From: a virus
Length of the DNA stretch: 57,402 nucleotides
Reading direction: 5' to 3' (one strand)
Virus record (IMG/VR): IMGVR_UViG_3300034418_009574
Location: 1 to 57,402 of that record
Part shown: piece after piece, positions 19,176 through 27,990 of the stretch
How the letters are laid out: every line of letters starts with the position of its first letter
How positions within the stretch are numbered: position 1 is the first letter of the stretch
Made by a program: the position numbers and the translations under genes
The notes under the pieces: generated by a model
Database searches by the model: none
What the model was told of the DNA's origin: nothing
What the model saw: the letters and a program-made list of their open reading frames with translations, nothing else

Positions 19176-22100
19176 CTAAAAACTGGCGGATTTGCCATCT
19201 TCGCTGACATAAGGCTCCAAAAAGTATGAAGCGCAGTACACGGGTATAAAGGCGGATCCAGGGTCAGCAACCTCGACCGTTTCCGTATGTGTTCTATCAA
19301 AATGTCTCAGCTGTTGTACAAATGTATTGTCTGTCGCTGAATTTTCTGAAGCTATAAATATTGGAGAAAGTGTTTCTCCAGGTACTGGAGTCTGTTTGTC
19401 AACAAGAGTTAAATAACTAGCTTGTTGCCAGCTAGTACCGCTACCATTTCCTACTTGACTATTGCTTATATTTCCTGATGTCAAGACTCCCGAACCATAA
19501 TAAAGAATTACATATAAGTGATCGTTAGAGCCTTTCAGTAGTTTAAGGCGGGGGTTACTTGCGTATCCTGGGCCGCCTCCGGGATTATTTATATTATAGT
19601 TTATATCTCCCGCATAAATGGCCTCTATATTACCTAAGTTTCTCCACCTAAATTCAGACTGTAATCCACTAGGTATATTATACGTTGGATAGAGTATATA
19701 ATCATTTATTAAACCTCCATTAACTGTATCTTCATATGTAAAATTTCCTGCAGAAGGTCTAGTTGGGTCGGTTCTATTAGTTAAAGGCTGTATAAATCCA
19801 TTTTGCCCATAAGAACCTAAAATATTAGAAATAGATATATCTATATCAGTAACTAGTACCCAATATCCTGCAACAGAGTTCCACAAAAAAGCAGTTTTAG
19901 TGGCAGAATTATAATAGTAAGGAGTGGAAAGAGTACTACCGTCATGCGCTAAATAACTACCTTTCCAAAAAAATCCAGTACTATAATTAAAGCTCCCTAA
20001 AGTTGAAGTACCAGGGCCATAGCCTGGTCGCTGCCAGCTTTCAAGAACATTGTTTGGAGTATAAGTATTATAAGCTGTATACGTATACCCCCCTACATCC
20101 GTTCTACGATTAACTAAAATACTTTCTGAAGCATATAAATTTTTACCCCATCTACGAAGTTGATATAATGATGAAGGAGCTTCTTTATTTAAATTTATAA
20201 GTGCCCCTGAGCTATCAAAGTCAGGAATAATTTCATATAAACTAACTTCACCGTCATTAATATAGGTTTCTCGAGCTTTTGAAACTTTTTCATTTCCTAT
20301 ATAAAAACGATCTGAAACTATAGGAGAACTACCTGATATAACTAAAGGAAAGTCTTGAAAGTTTAAAGTTTCGTTAGGGGCGCCTTCAATTCCTTCAATT
20401 AATTGTTGAACTTGATTTATTATTAACTTTCTACTAGAATTTTTAAAGTTCTTTCCTACAGTTTCCAATTTTACGTCATACAAATAATTTCCAAGTGCAT
20501 CATGTATTGGACCTATATAAGACAATAAAATATCGTCTTTTTGTACTCGATTAGGAGTCATTTTAACATCAGAAGTTCCGTCTGCCCCGCTTCTTCTACT
20601 TCTAACAAATCCTGTATCTAAGGGAAAGCGAGGAAGTGCATATGATATATTTGTAAGAATACTTTTTTCAGCAAATGAAGATTCTGCACCTCCAAATAGT
20701 CCTTCAATATATTGATTATCAAAAGGATTTAAAAATGTTTTTCTATGGTAATTTGAAAAGTGTTTACTTATAGTTTCTAATTTTACGTCATATAAATAAT
20801 TTCCTAATGCATCATTTACAGGACCTACATACCCCGCTCTTAAGAAACTCTTTATAGGTCCACGAGTTTCTTTTAATATAACATCTTCTGGTGTTCCGAC
20901 AGGATTTTGAAGATAGGGGTAGAAAAATGCACCTACTCTATCCGTTTGTACGCTTGTGTTCCCAGAACTCGATATTAAAGGCGGCGTTACTTTTATTCCT
21001 GCATTGTTTGATAAAAACGGCGTTAGTGATCGACGCTTCTGAAAAGTTCCTCCAAGTAGTCCTAAACGCGCTAGTTTTTGAAATACAGTAATTCCCGAGT
21101 ATCTTAATCTACCTTTATTATACCCCGATTGATATTTAACGCCCTGAGAATTTATTAAGTATCTGGGAGCTCTTGAGTCATTTAAGTCTCTATTAGTAAA
21201 CTCTCTATAAAATAAGACTCTTTTACCTTGGGCATCCTTTGTAGGAAAATAACTATAGGGTCCAGAAAACCAAGTTTGAAACGGGTTTGTCCAATATCTA
21301 TATCGAGTTTTATAGCCTGTTCCCATAAAGCTATAAAAATCTCCCTCTAAACTATATTCCGCATCTGCAACTAAAGCGTAATCTTCCCTTCTTCCACTGT
21401 CTGCTTGAAACCAAGCTAACTCTCTATTTGGAAGAGTTGGAAATGTGTTTGTTCCGTCTATCCAATGTCCTGCTCCGTACATAGAGCTTATATTAGGATA
21501 TGTAGGTTGATATACTGGAGGAACCCAAACACCCGAAGAATTCCAATAGCCTCCTTGAGTTTGTTTTAGCTGATGTTTATAAAAAGTATTCCAAGCTCTC
21601 TCATAGTAAGAATCTGTTACTTGGTTAAAACTAGTATGCGATTTAATTTTTGGAGCGCCGGGAGTTCTTGCAGAGACTCCTGACTGTTGAAAATCCGTTA
21701 TAAATTCTACCGGTAGATCTTTGTTTATAAAGTATTTTTCTTTTCTTACTTCTTCAAAATGTAATCTATCTTTAAACGTTTTTGTTGCGGAACTAAGCTG
21801 AGGTAGCTTATCCGTAAGTTCTACTTCAGATAAAGGATTTTTTCCTGGCCCTAAATCTACAAAACCTAAAGTGTGTCTCGGTGCAGCTGGTACGCCAGGA
21901 TGGGGGCGAGTCTGCGGATATCTTCGTACAGTAATCCCTACTTCTTCTTGGGTTTCGTCTCTGATACCCTGTATGGATAATAAAGGATTGTGAGGATTAA
22001 CTTCTAAAACTCTGTGCGAATTTGCTATTGTCTTCTTCTGTGAACTTACAAAATTTATTCTATCAGTATTTAGAAGAGCATCTGAAAAAACTAAAGCATC

Positions 22101-23594
22101 TTCTTTTACAAATGCATCTTCACTTTTTAAGCCAAGAGTCGCTCCCAGTTTTACAAAATTAAATAAAGGATCTGCAGCTCTTTCTGCTTGTACTGCAACA
22201 ATAAAATCTAACCCGGGCTTTTGAGCAACTCTACCATCTCCAAAGGGATCTACTAGTTGCGTAGCATGTCTTGCAAATTTATTAAATAGCCAAGGAGCAT
22301 CATCTTCTTGATAAATTTTATCGCTTAAAAGATGACTTTTTGCTGAAAGAATAGAATCTAAAGTTTTTAAGTTATCTTGTACAGGCTTATGAGACTGTTT
22401 AAGAATTAATTTAAACTTTCCTGGAACAGATTGAGCATATACAATATTTTTGTTAGTAGTACCAGCACTACTAATAGCATTTATATTTAACTGCTTTCCA
22501 AATAACCAAGTTGCAGTATCTAGTGTGCGAAGCCTATCTTGCTGTATATCTGTAACTTTTGATATTGATGCTATACTGTCCGAGCTAGAAACTTTATCTT
22601 GCTTTAATTTACCTATTAAAGTGAATTTAACAAAATTTAGTAAAGGATTAGTAGCCGCACTATTTCTTGCTGTAGTAGTGTAAAAAATATCTTTACTGGG
22701 AGTATTAGCATTTGTATTAAATTGTTTTCCAATTGTTTTATCTTCTTCTTGAGATGTAAATACTTTATCTTTAGGATCTACAATTCTACTTATAATAAAG
22801 TTTTCGACAGAAGAAGCTCCTTGTTGTATAGGAGCACGGAAAAGAAGAGTATTAATTCTTTCATCTAAAAATTCTACAATGTGATCGAAGCCCGGCTTTT
22901 GAGGTACACTACCATCACCAAAAGGGTCTACTAACTGCGTCTCATGAGGAGCTGTAATAGCTTGGACGCGTTTAATAGAATCTTCTAAAAATACTAAATC
23001 TCTTGGATTAGTATACCTATAGATATTTGGAACTTCTAATACTCTTGCTGCATCAAATTGAGGACGATTTCTTATTAAAATAAAGTCTATTTGTTCGTCA
23101 AAAAACTCTACAATAAAATCAAAATCTGATTTTTCATCCTTAGTAGCGTGTCGAGCTGTTATGTCAGGCAGTCTTTTGGACACCCGATCGCTTGTAAACA
23201 AAAGTTCATTTTTTGTTTTAACTTTAGGAGTAACTATAGAATCTGAAAACAGTATGTTTTCTTGCGGCAGTCGTCTACGAAGGTGAAAATAATCAAACTT
23301 TTCTACAGTAAGTAGCTCTTCATCTTCACTAAGAGCTGGCTGCTTAGATACTAACTCAGGAGTAATTAATACTTCATTGAACTTTCGTCTATAGTGTACA
23401 ATTTTTGCAAAAACATCCTCTTGAAATACTTCATCCAAGAGAAAAAATCGTAAAAGCTGTTCGTGAGTAATTCTTACATCTAAAAAAGATAGAAGAGATA
23501 CCGAAGCAGCATCGATTTCTATAGCAGTATCGCTAGTATCTGCTATTAATAAAGAGTTCTCTATTAAAGAATCTATGCGAAACTTTCCGCTCAT
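19176..23594 (-). CDS. Very large tail/appendage protein with internal repeats
   Basis: A 1472-residue protein. The N-terminal half (about 1-620) consists of degenerate repeats of charged, Phe-rich segments. One unit with LVDPFGDG then QKPG(F/L)D appears twice (about residues 220-245 and 445-470). A second repeat (DALGNYLYDVKLET) also appears twice at about 925-990 and 1030-1070. A Tyr/Trp-rich middle and an Asp/Asn-rich C-terminus follow. The protein ends in SASF. Its stop overlaps nothing and its start overlaps the stop of the 122-residue gene upstream by 4 bases (ATGA). Position downstream of the gpJ-like and fibre genes suggests a distal tail or fibre-stem component. No known enzymatic signature was found. 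Confidence 0.6.
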   Translation of the reverse strand: MSGKFRIDSLIENSLLIADTSDTAIEIDAASVSLLSFLDVRITHEQLLRFFLLDEVFQEDVFAKIVHYRRKFNEVLITPELVSKQPALSEDEELLTVEKFDYFHLRRRLPQENILFSDSIVTPKVKTKNELLFTSDRVSKRLPDITARHATKDEKSDFDFIVEFFDEQIDFILIRNRPQFDAARVLEVPNIYRYTNPRDLVFLEDSIKRVQAITAPHETQLVDPFGDGSVPQKPGFDHIVEFLDERINTLLFRAPIQQGASSVENFIISRIVDPKDKVFTSQEEDKTIGKQFNTNANTPSKDIFYTTTARNSAATNPLLNFVKFTLIGKLKQDKVSSSDSIASISKVTDIQQDRLRTLDTATWLFGKQLNINAISSAGTTNKNIVYAQSVPGKFKLILKQSHKPVQDNLKTLDSILSAKSHLLSDKIYQEDDAPWLFNKFARHATQLVDPFGDGRVAQKPGLDFIVAVQAERAADPLFNFVKLGATLGLKSEDAFVKEDALVFSDALLNTDRINFVSSQKKTIANSHRVLEVNPHNPLLSIQGIRDETQEEVGITVRRYPQTRPHPGVPAAPRHTLGFVDLGPGKNPLSEVELTDKLPQLSSATKTFKDRLHFEEVRKEKYFINKDLPVEFITDFQQSGVSARTPGAPKIKSHTSFNQVTDSYYERAWNTFYKHQLKQTQGGYWNSSGVWVPPVYQPTYPNISSMYGAGHWIDGTNTFPTLPNRELAWFQADSGRREDYALVADAEYSLEGDFYSFMGTGYKTRYRYWTNPFQTWFSGPYSYFPTKDAQGKRVLFYREFTNRDLNDSRAPRYLINSQGVKYQSGYNKGRLRYSGITVFQKLARLGLLGGTFQKRRSLTPFLSNNAGIKVTPPLISSSGNTSVQTDRVGAFFYPYLQNPVGTPEDVILKETRGPIKSFLRAGYVGPVNDALGNYLYDVKLETISKHFSNYHRKTFLNPFDNQYIEGLFGGAESSFAEKSILTNISYALPRFPLDTGFVRSRRSGADGTSDVKMTPNRVQKDDILLSYIGPIHDALGNYLYDVKLETVGKNFKNSSRKLIINQVQQLIEGIEGAPNETLNFQDFPLVISGSSPIVSDRFYIGNEKVSKARETYINDGEVSLYEIIPDFDSSGALINLNKEAPSSLYQLRRWGKNLYASESILVNRRTDVGGYTYTAYNTYTPNNVLESWQRPGYGPGTSTLGSFNYSTGFFWKGSYLAHDGSTLSTPYYYNSATKTAFLWNSVAGYWVLVTDIDISISNILGSYGQNGFIQPLTNRTDPTRPSAGNFTYEDTVNGGLINDYILYPTYNIPSGLQSEFRWRNLGNIEAIYAGDINYNINNPGGGPGYASNPRLKLLKGSNDHLYVILYYGSGVLTSGNISNSQVGNGSGTSWQQASYLTLVDKQTPVPGETLSPIFIASENSATDNTFVQQLRHFDRTHTETVEVADPGSAFIPVYCASYFLEPYVSEDGKSASF

Positions 23595-23959
23595 GTATAA
23601 TCATCCCGCACCTGTATAGTAATTTGTTCAAAAGTTGTATAAACTTCTGTCAAAGGATTATTACTCTCATCGACGCCTGCGGGTACAATAAACTCTACCT
23701 CTGCTTCATAAAAATCATCGTCTACATCGGCATGAGTTAAAAAAGGCTTCAAATTAAAAACATATTGGCCTTGAGTATCTGTAGATTTAAATTCGTCTGC
23801 CGCAACACTCACAATTGCAGTAGGAGTATCTTTTCGTCGAATATTTAAAAATACATTAGCAGAATCAGTGACAAACCTGTCATTGTTTTCATTTTTAACA
23901 ATAACTACAGTTAAATCAGGTCCTGTATCGTTTTTAACAAGTGTCACTAATCTATTCAT
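23591..23959 (-). CDS. Small Ig-like tail protein, first gene of a promoter-driven unit
   Basis: A 122-residue, predicted all-beta protein (MNRLVTLVKNDTGPDLTVVI, FLNIRRKDTPTAIVS, GQYVFNLKPF). The pattern resembles the small Ig-like domain found in phage baseplate-upper or fibre-adaptor proteins, so it may connect the following 1472-residue protein to the tail; this is inference. It is the first gene downstream of the strong promoter at 24009-24044. The leader lacks a good ribosome-binding site close to the ATG and contains a small hairpin, so translation may be limited or regulated. The stop overlaps the next start in an ATGA arrangement, implying coupled translation with the large partner. 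Confidence 0.65.
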   Translation of the reverse strand: MNRLVTLVKNDTGPDLTVVIVKNENNDRFVTDSANVFLNIRRKDTPTAIVSVAADEFKSTDTQGQYVFNLKPFLTHADVDDDFYEAEVEFIVPAGVDESNNPLTEVYTTFEQITIQVRDDYT

Positions 23960-23973
23960 TGGAAGGGCGCTAA

Positions 23974-23998
23974 CTTCTTATTTAAGAAGGCTTTTTTT
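23974..23998 (+). other. Hairpin followed by T7 on the plus strand
   Basis: A 6-7 bp inverted repeat (CTTCTTA with TAAGAAG) is followed on the plus strand by GC and seven T residues, the form of a weak intrinsic terminator for rightward transcription. No plus-strand gene is supported nearby. On the minus strand the same hairpin lies inside the leader of the 23591-23959 gene, after an A-run, where it cannot terminate. It may block antisense transcription into the promoter or simply be fortuitous. Confidence 0.4.
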
Positions 23999-24008
23999 AA
24001 ATATTCTA

Positions 24009-24044
24009 TGGTATGATTATAACAAAGCATACCTGCCTTGTCAA
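24009..24044 (-). promoter_or_regulatory. Consensus sigma70 promoter (extended -10)
   Basis: On the minus strand TTGACA (24044-24039) and TATAAT (24021-24016) are separated by exactly 17 bases, and the -10 is preceded by TGT, the extended -10 form. Both hexamers match consensus perfectly. The predicted start is near base 24009, giving a leader of about 50 bases for the gene at 23959. It would launch an independent transcript for the distal tail-appendage genes. Confidence 0.9.
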
Positions 24045-24072
24045 GATATATTTTTTGTAAGGGTATTAGTAG

Positions 24073-24297
24073 TTAAGAAAATGCAATGTCGCATACAGCA
24101 CGTACTTTTTCATCTCGTTGAGAATAATCATCCTCGGCATAAATTACATAACGATGAAAAGAAGAAGAAAGTAAATTACCATCTTCTAAAATTTTTGTTT
24201 TTTCTCTTACTTGAACAGCGACTATAGTATTAAAGGACTCATCTTGAGTTTCTACAATCTCTATTCTATCAACCACTGTCTGTTTAGTTAACGCCAT
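24073..24297 (-). CDS. Small conserved-looking protein after the J-fibre genes
   Basis: A 74-residue protein starting MALTKQTVVDRIEIVE, with a charged centre and the ending DEKVRAVCDIAFS. The TVVD..EIVE, VQVR, SSSFHRYVI and DDYS..D motifs resemble small uncharacterised proteins I associate with marine phage tail modules. An AAGGAGAGTAAAAA ribosome-binding site precedes it. It closes the transcription unit that begins at the tail chaperone, just before a new promoter. Function unknown; a fibre-assembly factor is possible given the position. Confidence 0.6.
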   Translation of the reverse strand: MALTKQTVVDRIEIVETQDESFNTIVAVQVREKTKILEDGNLLSSSFHRYVIYAEDDYSQRDEKVRAVCDIAFS

Positions 24298-24309
24298 TTT
24301 TTACTCTCC

Positions 24310-27300
24310 TTATGTCGTTTGATAAGCTATTCCAAATGATAAACCAGTATTGGTTCCTAGCATAGATCCTGGTACGGCTGTTGGAGACCCCGATGCGGTA
24401 TTATACTCTAAATATAAAGTGCTTGTCCCCGCTATAGCGGTTACATAAATACTTGCCCCAGAAACACTAGTAGCAGAATTCGTTATTCTTACAGGAGCAG
24501 TGCCGGATCTACCTATAGCAAAGGGTAGCCCTGTTATTGGAATGGCACCAGCTGTACTAGTACCTATATTAAATGCAGACACACTAACATGAACCAACTT
24601 TCCTGTTTTTACGTAGTATTGAGTTCCTCCAGAATTTCCCGCGATAGTACAAGTCCAAGTTCCAGATTCTACTACATCCAGATCCGATTGCGGAACGTTT
24701 TCAAAAGCACTGTTTCCGCTATCGTAAACAAGAACATCCCCTTGAGTTGCACCAAGAATATTTACATCTGTTAGTCCAGCAAGAGTTTGTCCTGCACTTG
24801 CTTGATTTACCCAAGTAAAGTCGCTAGTAGTTCCATCCCAAGCTAAAATTTGTCCAGATGTTGCACTAGAGGTATTTAGTCCATAAGGCAGCACACTGTC
24901 TACTTCATTTCTAAAATCATTTGATGAGATATCTATATGATAAAAGGGAAGGTGGCGAGAATGCCACTCATTACCGTCCCAAGATAAAACGTGGTAGGTA
25001 CCACCGGTATCTACAGCGGAGTCTACATTACTTAAACTACCTAATGTTATGCTGGTGCCGGGAGCTTGAGCCACCCATTTGCTGTCTATAGACCTCCAAG
25101 TTAATACATCGCCATTTGATCTACCTCCTACTGCCGTATCTGCTAAGTTAAATAGATAAAGCATTTGAGGTTCCCACTCACTATTTGTGGCATCCCATTT
25201 TAAAACAGAGTCAGAAGAAAAAGGAACATTACTACTAACATCCCCTAGATCTCCTAAGTTAAAAGTACTAAAAGCTTTATTTTGCCACTCTCCGGCTGTA
25301 GTATCCCAAAGCAGTAATTCATTATCTGTCGCTGGAGGGTTAGGGCTATATGCTACATCATTAAAGGTAGCTATACTTGGCTGTGCATTTACCCAGCCTC
25401 CTGTGGGCCCTTGGTAGAAAAGGTAACTACCGGACTGAATACTTGTTATTGTTACATCAGTAAGTCCTGCGACGTCAAGAGTAGCCTGTACATTTAAGTT
25501 ACCTGTTCCTATTATAGAATTTCCATTAATTGTATATACATCTGTAAGGTACCCCGCACCATTTGTTAATTGATTATTATTTGTAGGTATACTTGGTAAA
25601 TTACTTAAATCATTATAATTACCTGTAGTAGCTACAGTTGCAAAACTCCCTGAAGTTAAAAATCCTGAATCATTAGTTAAGTCACTAGTTTTTGTAGGTA
25701 TAGTTGGTTTATTACTTAAATCATTATAGTTGCCTGAAAAAAGCAAATTAGTAGTATCAGTTAGATCACTAACATCACTAGGTATTTGTGCACTTGTAAT
25801 AAACCCAGAGTCATTTGTTAAATCACTAGTTTTTGTCGGTATGCTTGGTTTATTAATTAAATCATTATAAGAGCCTGATGTTGCTACTGCATGAAGATTT
25901 GGAGTACCATTTAAATCACTATAATTACCACTTGTGGCTACTGCATGAAGGCTGGTCGAAGTAACATAGTTTGCATCATTAGCTAGAACAGAAACATTAT
26001 CCCCCGGCTGTACTGCGGAATCTGCTTTTGCTCCTTGAGCTGCGGTAGCAGCATCGGTAATCCCATAACCTGCTAAAGTTGTGGGAGTATTAGTTAAGTC
26101 AGAAAATGCTACTGTTCCAGGACCCCAATTTGTACCATCATATTTTAAAAGTTTATTCGCGGTAGCCCCAGTAGAAACATTTGTTAAACTTTCTAACGTA
26201 TAATCAATATAGCTTAATTTTGTACCATCATGCTGTAAAATTTGAGTGCTAGAACCTCCTGCTACTTTCAGTCCTCCTGTTCCTATATCTGCGGCGTTTG
26301 CAAATAATTCTCCCCATCTTTTAGCTGAACTACCAATATCATAACTATTTGCTGTAGTAGGAATTAAATTTTCTTCAATTTCCGCATTAAAAGTAACTAC
26401 ATCGGTAGAAGAAGTTCCAAGTAAAACATTTTCTCTTAAATGAGTAGAGCCATAAACAGATAGACCATCAGCAACTGTCCATTGAATATTAGATTCCCAT
26501 GCAGGCCCCGTACCTCCAGATCCATCTGGTAAAGAAGAAGCAATATTATATTGAATTGCTGCAAAAGCTCCGTCAAGAGTAATACCTCCTCCTTGTGCTG
26601 CTGCAGCATTTCCTGCACCATCTGCAAGAACTATATTTTTATCGTCTACAGTCATAATAGTACTATTTACTTCTGTTGTAGTACCATCTACTTGTAAATT
26701 TCCTGCAATAATTACAGTACCCGTATCGTCTCCATGAACTGCTGGGTCAATTACAAAGTTAGCAGGACCTCTTAGCCAGCCTCTTAATTCTAAATTATTC
26801 ATTTTAGAATTAATGTCTGTACCATCGTAAGTTATAAAGTCTCCTGCTGCTGGATCTCCTATAGCTACTTTATGTAAACCGTCTGTAGGATCTACGCCGA
26901 ACCAAAAACCGGTACCAACACCGTAATCAGTCATTCCCCCACGAATACTTCCTCCAGCTACGTCAATTCCGGCATTTGGACCATTTATTGTAATTCCATC
27001 ACTTGTTCCTGTTTCTGCTTGCTGCTGAGGATTTAAATTAGAAACAGCGCCTATAAAGGAACGATTTAGTATAAAGTTTAATACGTAAGGTGGCCCATCA
27101 GGACCTCTAAGAACTTGTGCAAGAACAGCGTCATTAGAATAGTTAGGACGATAAACAGCTCTATAAGCTGCTTGAACTTGAAGTTCGGTTTCAAAAGAAC
27201 GATCTAAAGTAACTTGGGTATCACTGTTAATTTCTATTACTTTGGCCCCTAATCCTAAGTATTCGTCATTAATAGAGCCTACAGGAAAAGTTACAGTATC

Positions 27301-27990
27301 ATTAACTTTAAGAGATTGTCTAAACCCTGAACCTGTCATTATACCGTCAGTTGATACCGCAACATTTCCAATGCTAAGCCAATTACTGCTATGATCCATA
27401 GCACGCGTGCCATCCCCCATAAATCTCCAAAACGGTAATGTTGGCATTGCATGTTTGTCCCACTCCACTAAATGAATGGTTCTATACTGCGCTTGAAATA
27501 GTATATAAAGTTCGCGTGTCTCGTCAGGAACTACTCCATCTAAGTTTACTACTTGAGGCTCTGATACTGTGATTGCATTTTGAGGATTTACTATTGAAGA
27601 TATATTAACAGGATAGCTTTCAAAAGTGTAATCAAATTCGTCAAAATCTTCTGTAGGTTGAGGATTTAAAACGGTTCCTTCATAAGTCCAGCCGTCAGGA
27701 TATAACTCTGCTACTAAATCTCTTAAGAAAGGCCAATTTATTAAACCCCTATACCTACTAGATACAGGATCTCCTGCTCCTTCCTCTGTACTTTGAGTTT
27801 CATCGGCTCTAAAGGAATTGACTGTATCTGCATTAAAACTAGCATATGCACCTTTGGGCATACCATCATGAATACGAGGGCCTATAAGAGTAAACTTTTG
27901 CCCATCTCTATTTATCCGTACTGTTTTAAATTCAGAATAGTTTCCTTTATGAGAAACACTTCTTACTTTAAATGTAATTTCTTCTGACAT
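24310..27990 (-). CDS. Tail fibre carrying the C-terminal half of a split FN3 domain
   Basis: A 1226-residue fibre. Residues 1-25 (MSEEITFKVRSVSHKGNYSEF) look like the last strands of a fibronectin type III domain whose first half ends the upstream gpJ-like protein. A globular region follows (about 30-340, with GPDGPPYVLNFILNR), then a cassette with YDIGSSAKRWGELF, then many fibre repeats of the TSDLTNDSGF and SGNYNDL.NKP type (about 640-850), and a C-terminal domain containing WTCTIAGNSGGTQYYVKTGKLVHV. It starts in a TAATG overlap with the J stop and has AGGA 8 bases upstream. It is probably the J-associated central or side fibre; its head suggests it may once have been, or still be, one chain with J. 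Confidence 0.75.
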   Translation of the reverse strand: MSEEITFKVRSVSHKGNYSEFKTVRINRDGQKFTLIGPRIHDGMPKGAYASFNADTVNSFRADETQSTEEGAGDPVSSRYRGLINWPFLRDLVAELYPDGWTYEGTVLNPQPTEDFDEFDYTFESYPVNISSIVNPQNAITVSEPQVVNLDGVVPDETRELYILFQAQYRTIHLVEWDKHAMPTLPFWRFMGDGTRAMDHSSNWLSIGNVAVSTDGIMTGSGFRQSLKVNDTVTFPVGSINDEYLGLGAKVIEINSDTQVTLDRSFETELQVQAAYRAVYRPNYSNDAVLAQVLRGPDGPPYVLNFILNRSFIGAVSNLNPQQQAETGTSDGITINGPNAGIDVAGGSIRGGMTDYGVGTGFWFGVDPTDGLHKVAIGDPAAGDFITYDGTDINSKMNNLELRGWLRGPANFVIDPAVHGDDTGTVIIAGNLQVDGTTTEVNSTIMTVDDKNIVLADGAGNAAAAQGGGITLDGAFAAIQYNIASSLPDGSGGTGPAWESNIQWTVADGLSVYGSTHLRENVLLGTSSTDVVTFNAEIEENLIPTTANSYDIGSSAKRWGELFANAADIGTGGLKVAGGSSTQILQHDGTKLSYIDYTLESLTNVSTGATANKLLKYDGTNWGPGTVAFSDLTNTPTTLAGYGITDAATAAQGAKADSAVQPGDNVSVLANDANYVTSTSLHAVATSGNYSDLNGTPNLHAVATSGSYNDLINKPSIPTKTSDLTNDSGFITSAQIPSDVSDLTDTTNLLFSGNYNDLSNKPTIPTKTSDLTNDSGFLTSGSFATVATTGNYNDLSNLPSIPTNNNQLTNGAGYLTDVYTINGNSIIGTGNLNVQATLDVAGLTDVTITSIQSGSYLFYQGPTGGWVNAQPSIATFNDVAYSPNPPATDNELLLWDTTAGEWQNKAFSTFNLGDLGDVSSNVPFSSDSVLKWDATNSEWEPQMLYLFNLADTAVGGRSNGDVLTWRSIDSKWVAQAPGTSITLGSLSNVDSAVDTGGTYHVLSWDGNEWHSRHLPFYHIDISSNDFRNEVDSVLPYGLNTSSATSGQILAWDGTTSDFTWVNQASAGQTLAGLTDVNILGATQGDVLVYDSGNSAFENVPQSDLDVVESGTWTCTIAGNSGGTQYYVKTGKLVHVSVSAFNIGTSTAGAIPITGLPFAIGRSGTAPVRITNSATSVSGASIYVTAIAGTSTLYLEYNTASGSPTAVPGSMLGTNTGLSFGIAYQTT

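Noticed and set aside
23974-23998. Terminator for minus-strand genes in the 23960-24072 gap
   Set aside because: The T-run follows the hairpin only on the plus strand; the minus strand has an A-run before and TTAGCG after it.
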